Below, in pieces: positions 16,887 through 22,506 of a DNA stretch of 23,376 nt (its first letter is position 1; the number at the start of each line of letters is the position of its first letter). The notes beneath the pieces were generated by a model. It was given only the letters and a program-made list of their open reading frames with translations, was not told the origin of the DNA and searched no databases. The DNA lies in the IMG/VR virus record IMGVR_UViG_3300042879_001418, positions 1 to 23,376 of that record. One strand, given 5' to 3'. This stretch comes from a virus. The translations under genes and the position numbers were made by a program.

Positions 16887-17312
16887 ATGGCAGCAGGATC
16901 TTGGACATTTACGAACGGCGGCAGAACCAGTCTTCTCGATGGCACATTCGATATTAACAGCGACACGTGGAAGATGGCATTGTTCCTTTCTACGTCGAAT
17001 ATCTCAGCAAGCAGCACGACATACGCAGGGCTCACCAACGAGCACGCAAACAATAACGGTTACACCACCGGAGGAAACGCTATAACGTTGACTCTCGCAG
17101 GCACCACGACCGTAACAGTAGATATTGCAACCGATCCAGTTTGGACCGCATCGGGTGGTTCTATCGTGGCACGCTTCGCAGTGATCTACGAGGTCGGTGG
17201 CAATGTGCTTTGCTACTGCTTGCTGGATAACACACCGGCGGACGTCACTGCAACTTCTGGCAATACCCTAACGGTTGCAGCCCATAGCTCTGGGGTGTTT
17301 ACGCTGGCATGA
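16887..17312 (+). CDS. Phage structural protein (tail-associated, beta-rich)
   Basis: 141 residues from ATG 16887, supported by GGAGAG seven bases upstream; the frame is open from 16824. It has a regular pattern that I have seen in phage structural proteins of this type: GSWTFTNGGRTSLLDGTFDI, DTWKMALFLSTSNI, HANNNGYTTGGNAITLTL, GGSIVARFAVIYEVGG, then CYCLLDNTPADV and GNTLTV. It is probably a beta-sandwich on tail or capsid. The precise role is not known. The stop overlaps the next start (ATGA). Confidence 0.65.
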   Translation: MAAGSWTFTNGGRTSLLDGTFDINSDTWKMALFLSTSNISASSTTYAGLTNEHANNNGYTTGGNAITLTLAGTTTVTVDIATDPVWTASGGSIVARFAVIYEVGGNVLCYCLLDNTPADVTATSGNTLTVAAHSSGVFTLA

Positions 17313-17674
17313 AATTCTCCTGGAACCGAAGCCATTCTTCGCGAGAAGAACCAGAAACTAATGACGAAAAAAAACAACGAAGGGGTGCTTACGCGTGGAA
17401 AGTCGTTCACACCTATTCGATCACAACGCGAGAAAACTGGAATCCTTTTGATGCACAGCGTTTTTTCTTCCATGTGTTCTGGAACTTAATCCCAAAGGAA
17501 GGTTGTTCATGCAGCGAGTTTTTTGTTAATTATTGCAGTGCCCACCCACCAGATTTTTCTACGGCAGAGAAGTTTTTCACATGGACATGGGAAGCCCACA
17601 ACGCAGTGAATGCCAAGCTCGGTAAGCCTGAGATTCTGTGGGAAAAAGCCTGCGAATTGTGGGTCTGGGAATAA
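17309..17674 (+). CDS. Erv/ALR-like sulfhydryl oxidase-type protein
   Basis: A 121-residue protein whose layout follows FAD-dependent Erv/ALR oxidases. GAYAWKVVHTYS (26-37) matches the 'G...W..lH' helix, EGCSCSEFFVNYC (65-76) sits where the 'PC..C...F' active site lies, and FFTWTWEAHNAVNAKLGKPE (89-108) is close to the hallmark 'W...HN.VN.kLgKP' that binds FAD. The active site is odd: Cys66-Ser-Cys68 (CxC) instead of CxxC, so activity may be altered or lost. This enzyme family makes disulfides with oxygen as acceptor. It overlaps the upstream structural gene by ATGA and is the last gene of the structural operon, which contains the Cys-rich fibre. The fold call is reasonable; the activity is inferred. 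Confidence 0.6.
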   Translation: MKFSWNRSHSSREEPETNDEKKQRRGAYAWKVVHTYSITTRENWNPFDAQRFFFHVFWNLIPKEGCSCSEFFVNYCSAHPPDFSTAEKFFTWTWEAHNAVNAKLGKPEILWEKACELWVWE

Positions 17675-17699
17675 TTCCGAAAATCTTTTCCTAAAGCTG

Positions 17700-17728
17700 T
17701 TGACTACCGTAGTCCGATACGGTATAGT
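17700..17728 (+). promoter_or_regulatory. Sigma70-type promoter
   Basis: TTGACT at 17700-17705, 17-base spacer, TATAGT at 17723-17728: each box matches consensus at five of six positions with ideal spacing. It lies in the 120-base gap after the structural genes and before the next three-gene operon, so it starts a new transcription unit. Confidence 0.75.
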
Positions 17729-17731
17729 ATC
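17716..17731 (+). promoter_or_regulatory. Palindromic operator candidate over the -10 box
   Basis: GATAC-N6-GTATC is a perfect dyad overlapping the -10 element; an inner ATAC-G-GTAT dyad (17717-17725) shares its left arm. A repressor bound here would block the promoter. The HTH protein encoded at 18205 is the natural candidate for autoregulation. Confidence 0.5.
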
Positions 17732-17794
17732 TACATCAGCCGACGATTGATCGGTTGGCCGCCTCGACGGTTTCGAGCTTTGGGAGATTGAGAA

Positions 17795-18205
17795 ATGGCA
17801 CAAGAAATTCGAAAACCAGCAAACTGGGAAAACAGCACATTCGAAGACTTGTTCACGATTGAAGCTGGACAAGCTTATATTGCCGAGCAATTCGGTGGAA
17901 GCGTTGACTCTGTTAAGAATTTTAGATCAAACAGAGAACGTTCTGACGCTTGCAGTTACGAACTATTTGAAGATGGGTCTTTGTGGTTTCACAATAACGC
18001 TCAAGACGAAATTTGGGCCGATGTTTCCGACTTCGTTCGTGAGCTGCAATTCACTGGAGTGTACTGGGAAGATACTCGTGATCGCGATGGTTTTCTAGTC
18101 GATGCAATGGATCGCAATTTGTTGGTTCACCTGTGGGGTGAAGATGACGCTCTCGAGTTTTTTGAATCTGCTGGTGGGATTGTGTCAGAAGTGGACGTAA
18201 ACTAA
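17795..18205 (+). CDS. Hypothetical protein, first gene of regulatory operon
   Basis: 136 residues, acidic, rich in aromatic residues (SLWFHNNAQDEIW, FVRELQFTGVYWED, LVHLWGEDDALEFFESAGG). No known family recognised. GGGAG eight bases upstream supports the ATG. It is the first gene behind the 17700 promoter and coupled by TAATG to the HTH gene, so it may act with that regulator. The 5' leader can form two short hairpins (about 17739-17759 and 17763-17777). Confidence 0.6.
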   Translation: MAQEIRKPANWENSTFEDLFTIEAGQAYIAEQFGGSVDSVKNFRSNRERSDACSYELFEDGSLWFHNNAQDEIWADVSDFVRELQFTGVYWEDTRDRDGFLVDAMDRNLLVHLWGEDDALEFFESAGGIVSEVDVN

Positions 18206-18423
18206 TGACCGAACCAAACGACTGGATACGAGACTCGGTTGCCAACGCAGCCGAGTCCCAAGGGCTCACCGCTTACGCAATAGCCAAGCTACTCAACGGT
18301 AGTCCGACCGAAGAAACGGTCAAGCGATATATTGCCAAGCGTTGCCATCTTGGCACGCAACATGTTTCGAAAATCTGCGATGTGCTCGGGTTGGATTTGC
18401 GGGTGAGGAAGAGGAAGAAATAA
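18205..18423 (+). CDS. Small HTH (Xre-like) DNA-binding protein
   Basis: 72 residues. An Xre-type helix-turn-helix is visible: GLTAYAIAKLLNGSPTEETV for the first helices, then VKRYIAKRCHLGTQHVSKI and CDVLGLDLRV. The basic end is RKRKK. No oligomerisation domain, so it may be a Cro-like repressor or auxiliary regulator. It is the most likely binder of the palindrome in front of its own operon. TAATG coupling on both sides. Confidence 0.7.
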   Translation: MTEPNDWIRDSVANAAESQGLTAYAIAKLLNGSPTEETVKRYIAKRCHLGTQHVSKICDVLGLDLRVRKRKK

Positions 18424-18770
18424 TGGCTAATCAAGTATTGACTAAATTAATCTGCGATAATCAATTGCTTATTTTGAGGCACCATGCCGGAGAAATCCAA
18501 TACGGAGACACTTGCTATCGGTATTCCAAGGATTTAATCGAGAGCGTTTGCGACCAGATAATTTACGACATCATTGGAATACATCCGCAATTCGGGGGTA
18601 GTTTTCATTGCGAATACGACGTAACATGCGAGCCGTTGCGAATAGAGGTGCATTTTTGGGAGTCAGCTACACACACTGCTGAGCAAATATGCTTAGCGTT
18701 CAGGAAGCTTGCAGACGTTCCTTTACTTGTTGTCGTCACTGCGAAATCTTCCGAATTTGAATCCTTGTGA
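18423..18770 (+). CDS. Hypothetical protein
   Basis: 115 residues from ATG 18423 (TAATG with the HTH gene stop; the frame is open from 18342). Mixed alpha/beta with several Cys and His (CYRYSKDLIESVCDQIIYDI, FHCEYDVTCEPLRIEVHFW). No family recognised. The stop codon abuts the integrase stop on the other strand in a TGATCA palindrome, with no terminator between. Confidence 0.55.
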   Translation: MANQVLTKLICDNQLLILRHHAGEIQYGDTCYRYSKDLIESVCDQIIYDIIGIHPQFGGSFHCEYDVTCEPLRIEVHFWESATHTAEQICLAFRKLADVPLLVVVTAKSSEFESL

Positions 18771-19643
18771 TCACTTAGGTTTCCTCCTCCATCCATCCAC
18801 TAAACTGCACGTAGAAACCTCTCCCGTCAGACGAGGATCGAGGTAGCGTTTCGTCGTCGCTGACGATGCATGATCCATCGCTGCTGTTGCATCACCTCCT
18901 TGGTTCTTGACGGCACTGGCAACAGTTCTGCGCAAGCGATGGAACTTTGACCGCGAATCGCTTGGCAGGTTAGCACGTTTCAAGATCTGCGTGTATCGGT
19001 AGTAAATATGCGTCTCTGATCGATCCCAAGGAAACAGCTCGTTATAGCGATGGGATAGCGTAAGCGACGACAGCAATACCAACGTCTCGCTTGAAAGTTC
19101 GAACAGCTTGTCACGTGTTTTTCCTTTTCGATGGCACGCTGGAACTAGCAGATAACTACCGTGGATATTGTGCCGAGTGCAACGCATGATCGCACCGATC
19201 CGTTCTCCACAGTCGAGAAGGACACTTAGCAGCGATTGCCACCATAAGCTAGCCGGTGCTCCTGATACTGTGCCGTCTTCCTTCGCAACGCTCGCGAAAA
19301 GCCTCTCAAGTTCGTCAGGTAGCCATGCCATCGGCACTCGTTCAGGTTCGGGATAGAGTTGCACGTTCGGCCATGTGTCGCAATGTCTGTTTCTGTTAGC
19401 GAATCGCCAGATTGCTCCGAGTTGCCAAAGGTCTTTGTTGGCCGATGCAGTGGATAAACCAGAGTCAACGATTCGTGACATGTGGAGTTCAACGTTATCG
19501 TCGGTGAGATCATCGGTCGTGGCTTTTCTGCCAAGTGTTTTTTCGAAGCTGGCGATCGAGTGGCGGTAGAGTCGGATCGTGTTATGGCTTCTCATCCGCA
19601 GACGTTTGCGGCAGTAGAGTGCGAATAGGTCGTCAAGTAGCAT
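18771..19643 (-). CDS. int: Tyrosine recombinase / phage integrase
   Basis: 290 residues, complete. The N-terminal core-binding domain has LRMRSHNTIRLYRHSIASFE. Catalytic residues are all visible: Arg148 in GERIGAIM, Lys in HRKGKTRDK (about 173-177), His235-x-x-Arg238 in KFHRLRRT, His258 in MDHASSATTKRY, and the nucleophile Tyr267. No arm-binding N-terminal domain as in lambda Int, so it is a compact type. It performs integration and excision between attP and attB. It is transcribed against the upstream operon and away from the excisionase-like gene. AAAGGAA about 11 bases before the start is a fair ribosome site. Confidence 0.93.
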   Translation of the reverse strand: MLLDDLFALYCRKRLRMRSHNTIRLYRHSIASFEKTLGRKATTDDLTDDNVELHMSRIVDSGLSTASANKDLWQLGAIWRFANRNRHCDTWPNVQLYPEPERVPMAWLPDELERLFASVAKEDGTVSGAPASLWWQSLLSVLLDCGERIGAIMRCTRHNIHGSYLLVPACHRKGKTRDKLFELSSETLVLLSSLTLSHRYNELFPWDRSETHIYYRYTQILKRANLPSDSRSKFHRLRRTVASAVKNQGGDATAAMDHASSATTKRYLDPRLTGEVSTCSLVDGWRRKPK

Positions 19644-19849
19644 TTCTGGAGTGTTCCTTTCGTGTTCGGAACGTAGCTCTCATTTTCGGGCTTCCTGAAA
19701 AAACCTCCGTATTTGCTCCTGTAGTCTGATCCTGATTTTCCGGTTGTAGCGGTCGTAACGATTATTCCGACAAGTTGGAATCCTGTCTCCTCCGTTCGGA
19801 ATCGCATCTGTTTCCCTGGTGAAACTTCATTGCGGTTCTAAACGTGCAT

Positions 19850-19910
19850 AGTGAAAACGCAATGGTTGGTCCTACGCTAGTGGATCATTACTACCCATTG
19901 CGTTTTCACT
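19850..19910. repeat. 16-bp inverted repeat in int-xis gap (attP or Int/Xis site candidate)
   Basis: AGTGAAAACGCAATGG (19850-19865) and its perfect reverse complement (19895-19910) are separated by 29 bases. Both arms are flanked further out by CTAAA at slightly different distances. A related CATTGCGGTT lies at 19828-19837. The loop itself can pair GGTCC with GGATC. The place between integrase and excisionase fits an attachment or recombination-regulation site, or an operator. The 300-base gap 19644-19953 holds no other gene that I can support. Confidence 0.55.
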
Positions 19911-19938
19911 TGATTTAGTTCTTGCTAGGTAGCATAAT
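19910..19938 (+). promoter_or_regulatory. Promoter candidate for excisionase-like gene
   Basis: TTGATT at 19910-19915, 17-base spacer, CATAAT at 19933-19938. The -35 box begins at the edge of the inverted repeat. The -10 lies very close to the gene; a start near 19945 would leave almost no leader for the ATG at 19945 and a very short one for 19954. Confidence 0.45.
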
Positions 19939-19953
19939 TGAGGAATGATTGCA

Positions 19954-20157
19954 ATGCTAGAGAAATGGATAACAGTTTCGCAAGCAGCCGAGATAATCGG
20001 TTGCTCAGGTCAACGTCTGCGTTTTTTGGCAAAGAACAACAAGATACGTTCCGAAAAGGTCGGATCTGTTTGGCTTGTTGATCGAAAACAAGCCGAGATG
20101 ATGGCTGAAACACCAGCGAAAACAGGCCGACCAAGAAAAAATCAAAAATCCTCTTGA
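19954..20157 (+). CDS. Excisionase-like HTH protein with AT-hook tail
   Basis: 67 residues from ATG 19954, with GAGG ten bases upstream (an ATG at 19945 is nine bases earlier but sits right on the ribosome site). The sequence WITVSQAAEIIGCSGQRLRF and IRSEKVGSVWLVDRKQAE is the winged MerR/excisionase HTH (HTH_17 type) with the typical wing strand. The C-terminus has KTGRPRKNQ, an AT-hook core, so it may also contact the minor groove. It probably directs excision together with the integrase, or regulates it. Confidence 0.75.
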   Translation: MLEKWITVSQAAEIIGCSGQRLRFLAKNNKIRSEKVGSVWLVDRKQAEMMAETPAKTGRPRKNQKSS

Positions 20158-20182
20158 CAAATGGTTGCAAGGTCGCAATAAC
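20154..20182 (+). promoter_or_regulatory. Promoter candidate for HNH/methyltransferase operon
   Basis: Perfect -35 TTGACA (20154-20159), 17-base spacer, weaker -10 AATAAC (20177-20182). The spacer contains a TTGC-N6-GCAA dyad that may be an operator. It overlaps the end of the excisionase-like gene. Confidence 0.5.
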
Positions 20183-20187
20183 TAGCA

Positions 20188-20223
20188 CGTCGATTGAAAA
20201 CTGTAGTAAGTGATCAATCGATG
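20188..20223 (+). promoter_or_regulatory. Leader hairpin 1
   Basis: CGTCGATTGA pairs with TCAATCGATG over 10 bp (one G-U) around a 16-base loop. It lies between the promoter candidate and the HNH gene; it could be an RNA structure or a protein-binding dyad. Confidence 0.5.
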
Positions 20224-20241
20224 AACAAACTAGCGGCTTCT

Positions 20242-20257
20242 TGGATCTGCTGATCCA
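20242..20257 (+). promoter_or_regulatory. Leader hairpin 2
   Basis: TGGATC-TGCT-GATCCA, a perfect 6-bp stem with a tetraloop, placed just ahead of the terminator-like hairpin. Confidence 0.45.
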
Positions 20258-20260
20258 CCT

Positions 20261-20281
20261 AGTCGTATTCAACGACTTTTT
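20261..20281 (+). terminator. Intrinsic terminator / attenuator before HNH gene
   Basis: AGTCGT-ATTCA-ACGACT followed by a T-tract (TTTT) ends seven bases before the HNH ATG. The stem is short, so termination may be partial. It can end the excisionase transcript or attenuate the HNH/methyltransferase operon. Confidence 0.55.
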
Positions 20282-20287
20282 GAGTGC

Positions 20288-20926
20288 ATGGCGAGCGACG
20301 CTAACGGATGCACGGATTGGAATCTACGCATGGCTTACGTGCAAAATGCTTTGTTTGAGACTGGAGGGTTTTCCAGTGCAAGATCTTTCCATGAATGCAA
20401 GACTCGACAGGAAGCAGCGTTGCGGTGGTTACGTTCGCAAAAGCTGCCAAAGGTCGTATACGAGAAGCAACACAAGGGCGCTAGATTAGCACCCGCTATT
20501 GAAGTCCTAAGGAATGGATGGGGGTTCGATATTCTTGGCGATGGTTCAATTGGCAATCCATACTTTCTTGCTGATAGGCTTCAGTATCCTACGCGGGTTC
20601 ATGTTACGCCGCAAATGGAGGCTGCCTACTATGCTTCAGAGCATTGGACGCAAACAAGGACTGGGCGATTCGAGTGCGATAACTATTCGTGCCGCATCTG
20701 CACGATTGAAGAACCTGCGGCTTTTGTTCACCACATAAAGTACGACTTGTTCAACGAGTCGCTTGATGATTTGATTTCTGTCTGCGAACGTCACCACAAG
20801 ATGATTCACGACAATTCAAGAATCGGCTTTCCAATTGGTTGTGATGTTTCGATAGCTGAGAAACTACTAGGCGTTCCGTCCTACTCTTTTGAAGACTGGC
20901 TTTTGCCGCTAGGTGGTCAGTCATGA
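20288..20926 (+). CDS. HNH endonuclease
   Basis: 212 residues. The C-terminal part is a zinc-bound HNH nuclease: CRIC (135-138), VHHIKYDLFNE (His148/149, Asn156), DDLISVCERHHKMIH (Cys166, His169/170, His174). The order C..C-HH-N-DL-C..HH-H matches the HNH consensus. The N-terminal half has helices (SARSFHECKTRQEAALRWLR) and a winged-helix-like segment (APAIEVLRNGWGFDILGDG, then PYFLAD) likely to bind DNA. GAGTG is the only ribosome site; a later ATG at 20330 is possible. It overlaps the methyltransferase by ATGA. It could be a restriction-type nuclease or a mobile-type HNH; packaging nicking is less likely so far from terminase. Confidence 0.82.
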   Translation: MASDANGCTDWNLRMAYVQNALFETGGFSSARSFHECKTRQEAALRWLRSQKLPKVVYEKQHKGARLAPAIEVLRNGWGFDILGDGSIGNPYFLADRLQYPTRVHVTPQMEAAYYASEHWTQTRTGRFECDNYSCRICTIEEPAAFVHHIKYDLFNESLDDLISVCERHHKMIHDNSRIGFPIGCDVSIAEKLLGVPSYSFEDWLLPLGGQS

Positions 20927-21945
20927 TTAAGAACGAGATCAACACATCACTCGCTTCTATATCAGCAGCAAAGAACGCACTCGTCGCAGCTTCTAACCTA
21001 GAAGACGTTTTGACGATTCGCGACAAGGCTAAAGCGATCCAGGAACTTGTGAAGGCACGCAACGCAAGCCTAGAGACTCAAAACGCAGCAGCAGAGATTC
21101 GATTGCGAGCTGAACGCAAGGCTGGCGAGATGCTGCATAAGATGAATCTCAAGCGAGGCAAGAAAGCAATTGATACCACGATGGTATCAATTAAAGACCT
21201 GGGAATAACAGGAAACCAATCCTCTCGTTGGCAACTAACCTCCAAAGTCAAAGAGCGAGACTTTGTGAAAATCGTCACCGAGTGCAACGCAATTAGAGAG
21301 GAGTTGACGCAAAAGAGGCTTTTAGATTTTGCGAAGAAGATGACAAAAGCCGAAAAGCTAGAGTCTGAAATTATAGAGCAGCCTGAATCGGAAGATGGTT
21401 CGGTTGTCGACGACCTAACGAACTTAGAGCAACGCAAGTTTGGAACGATATACGCGGACCCGCCCTGGCAATATGGCAATCAAGGTACTCGCGCTTCGAC
21501 TGGTAATCACTACAACACAATGACTCTCGATGACATTTGCAGTATGCCGGTCGAGTCTCTTGCGGCTGACGACGCCCATTTGCACCTATGGACAACGAAT
21601 GCATTTTTGTTTGATGCAAAGCGGGTAATGGACGCATGGGGATTTGAGTACCGTTCGGTATTTGTTTGGGTAAAGCCTCAAATGGGTATCGGAAACTACT
21701 GGAGAGTTTCGCACGAGTTTTTGCTGCTTGGCATTCGTGGAAATGCTAAACGATTTAACGAGCACAACCATATGAGCTGGGCTCAAATCGACAGGTCTAA
21801 GCATTCAGCAAAACCTGAGCAGATACGCAGAACTATTGAGAAAGTAAGCAACGGACCTTACTTGGAGTTGTTTGGAAGGAATCAGGTTCATGGCTGGACG
21901 GTGTTTGGTAATCAAGTATCAGCACAAAGTGTATTGGCAATTTAA
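20923..21945 (+). CDS. MT-A70 family N6-adenine methyltransferase
   Basis: 340 residues. The C-terminal methyltransferase domain has the catalytic motif DPPW (179-182) within TIYADPPWQYGNQ, followed by NHYNTMTLDDICSMPV, DDAHLHLWTTNAFL and VWVKPQMGIGNYWRVSHEFLL, then SAKPEQIRRTIEKVSNGPYLELFGR, all classic for the MT-A70 phage and bacterial branch. The N-terminal ~150 residues (RDKAKAIQELVKARN, AAEIRLRAERKAGEML) are the usual helical DNA-recognition part of these proteins. It methylates adenine in DNA. With the upstream HNH nuclease it may form a protective modification pair. It starts by ATGA overlap with the nuclease gene. Confidence 0.9.
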   Translation: MIKNEINTSLASISAAKNALVAASNLEDVLTIRDKAKAIQELVKARNASLETQNAAAEIRLRAERKAGEMLHKMNLKRGKKAIDTTMVSIKDLGITGNQSSRWQLTSKVKERDFVKIVTECNAIREELTQKRLLDFAKKMTKAEKLESEIIEQPESEDGSVVDDLTNLEQRKFGTIYADPPWQYGNQGTRASTGNHYNTMTLDDICSMPVESLAADDAHLHLWTTNAFLFDAKRVMDAWGFEYRSVFVWVKPQMGIGNYWRVSHEFLLLGIRGNAKRFNEHNHMSWAQIDRSKHSAKPEQIRRTIEKVSNGPYLELFGRNQVHGWTVFGNQVSAQSVLAI

Positions 21946-21960
21946 CGAGGAATTTTAATC

Positions 21961-22179
21961 ATGACATTTATAGTCGAATGCGAAGTCGAGTTTAGCGAGG
22001 CACAAATGAAGATGCGAGAGGCTATGGAGGCTAGGAAACAAAACACCACCACAAACGTAACTGTGGAGGGCTTACGTCTCTCGGTCGAGATAGTATCGCT
22101 GATGAATCGATACGGCTACAAGCTTGGGGATAGTGATTTGTTGGAAGTGGCGAAGCTGTGCAGCAAGGTGGCGAAGTAG
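21961..22179 (+). CDS. Hypothetical small protein
   Basis: 72 residues. GAGG lies about ten bases before the ATG. The sequence is mainly helical (EAQMKMREAMEARKQ; LRLSVEIVSLMNRYGYKLGD; LLEVAKLCSKVAK) with a beta-like start (TFIVECEVEF). No family recognised. It is 15 bases downstream of the methyltransferase, so probably co-transcribed. Confidence 0.55.
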   Translation: MTFIVECEVEFSEAQMKMREAMEARKQNTTTNVTVEGLRLSVEIVSLMNRYGYKLGDSDLLEVAKLCSKVAK

Positions 22180-22186
22180 GATTTTT

Positions 22187-22278
22187 GAATCGGCTTGAAG
22201 GCAAGGCTTAGCGGGAACAAGGTGTTATGCCCTCCTTAAAATAGCTAAGTGAAGTTGGTTCGATCCCAACCCGATTCA
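22187..22278 (+). ncRNA. tRNA-like RNA without normal anticodon arm
   Basis: Perfect 7-bp acceptor stem GAATCGG / CCGATTC plus A, directly followed in the 3' part by a canonical T arm (GTTGG-TTCGATC-CCAAC, 22254-22270). After the 5' acceptor strand comes a small D-arm-like hairpin CTTG-AAGG-CAAG (22194-22205). Then a 7-bp helix (22206-22212 with 22244-22250, one G-U, shifted by at most a base) encloses about 31 nt instead of a 7-nt anticodon loop. A 4-base linker leads to the T arm. The loop contains CCTCCTTA (22231-22238), identical to the anti-Shine-Dalgarno end of 16S rRNA. CCA is not encoded. A degenerate tRNA or an attachment-site remnant are alternatives. Confidence 0.5.
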
Positions 22279-22294
22279 TTGGTTTAAGTTTGAT

Positions 22295-22313
22295 GGAATC
22301 TTTAGACATGGAG
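22295..22313 (+). promoter_or_regulatory. csrA ribosome site with paired CsrA-binding motifs
   Basis: Two GGA motifs (ATGGA near 22293-22297 and ACATGGAG at 22306-22313) are 15 bases apart. The second is the Shine-Dalgarno of csrA, seven bases before the ATG. CsrA dimers bind two spaced GGA sites, so autorepression is plausible. Confidence 0.5.
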
Positions 22314-22320
22314 TGTTTTT

Positions 22321-22506
22321 ATGTTGGTACTCAGCAGGAAGAAAACGGAATCAGTTCGCATTGGAAGCGACATCGTTATCACGATTATTGAAATACGCGG
22401 GGACAAGGTACGTCTTGGGTTTAACGCACCGAAGGACGTTTCGATTCATAGGCAAGAAGTGTACGACATCATCATGCAACAAAGCGAGGAGAAAATCGCA
22501 TCATGA
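22321..22506 (+). CDS. csrA: CsrA/RsmA-family translational regulator
   Basis: 61 residues, the typical CsrA length. The start MLVLSRK (Leu4, Arg6), the central GDKVRLGFNAPKDV block and SIHRQEVY with Arg44 at its canonical position are all there, so RNA binding should be intact. CsrA dimers bind GGA motifs in leaders and usually repress translation. Here it heads an operon with a RimI-like acetyltransferase (ATGA overlap). A phage-borne csrA may rewire host carbon, motility or lifestyle genes, or control phage messages. Its own ribosome site lies in a CsrA-like motif. Confidence 0.93.
   Translation: MLVLSRKKTESVRIGSDIVITIIEIRGDKVRLGFNAPKDVSIHRQEVYDIIMQQSEEKIAS

Noticed and set aside
19592-19807. 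71-residue minus-strand frame overlapping the integrase start
   Set aside because: No convincing family pattern or coupling; checked as a possible lost integrase N-terminus, but the integrase frame has an upstream stop (TGA) and looks complete.
22187-22278. Ordinary tRNA-Leu/Ser with long variable arm
   Set aside because: The 92-nt length would fit, but I find no 5-bp anticodon stem with a 7-nt loop and T33; the only candidate loop (TGTTATG) has a 2-bp stem and G at position 33.
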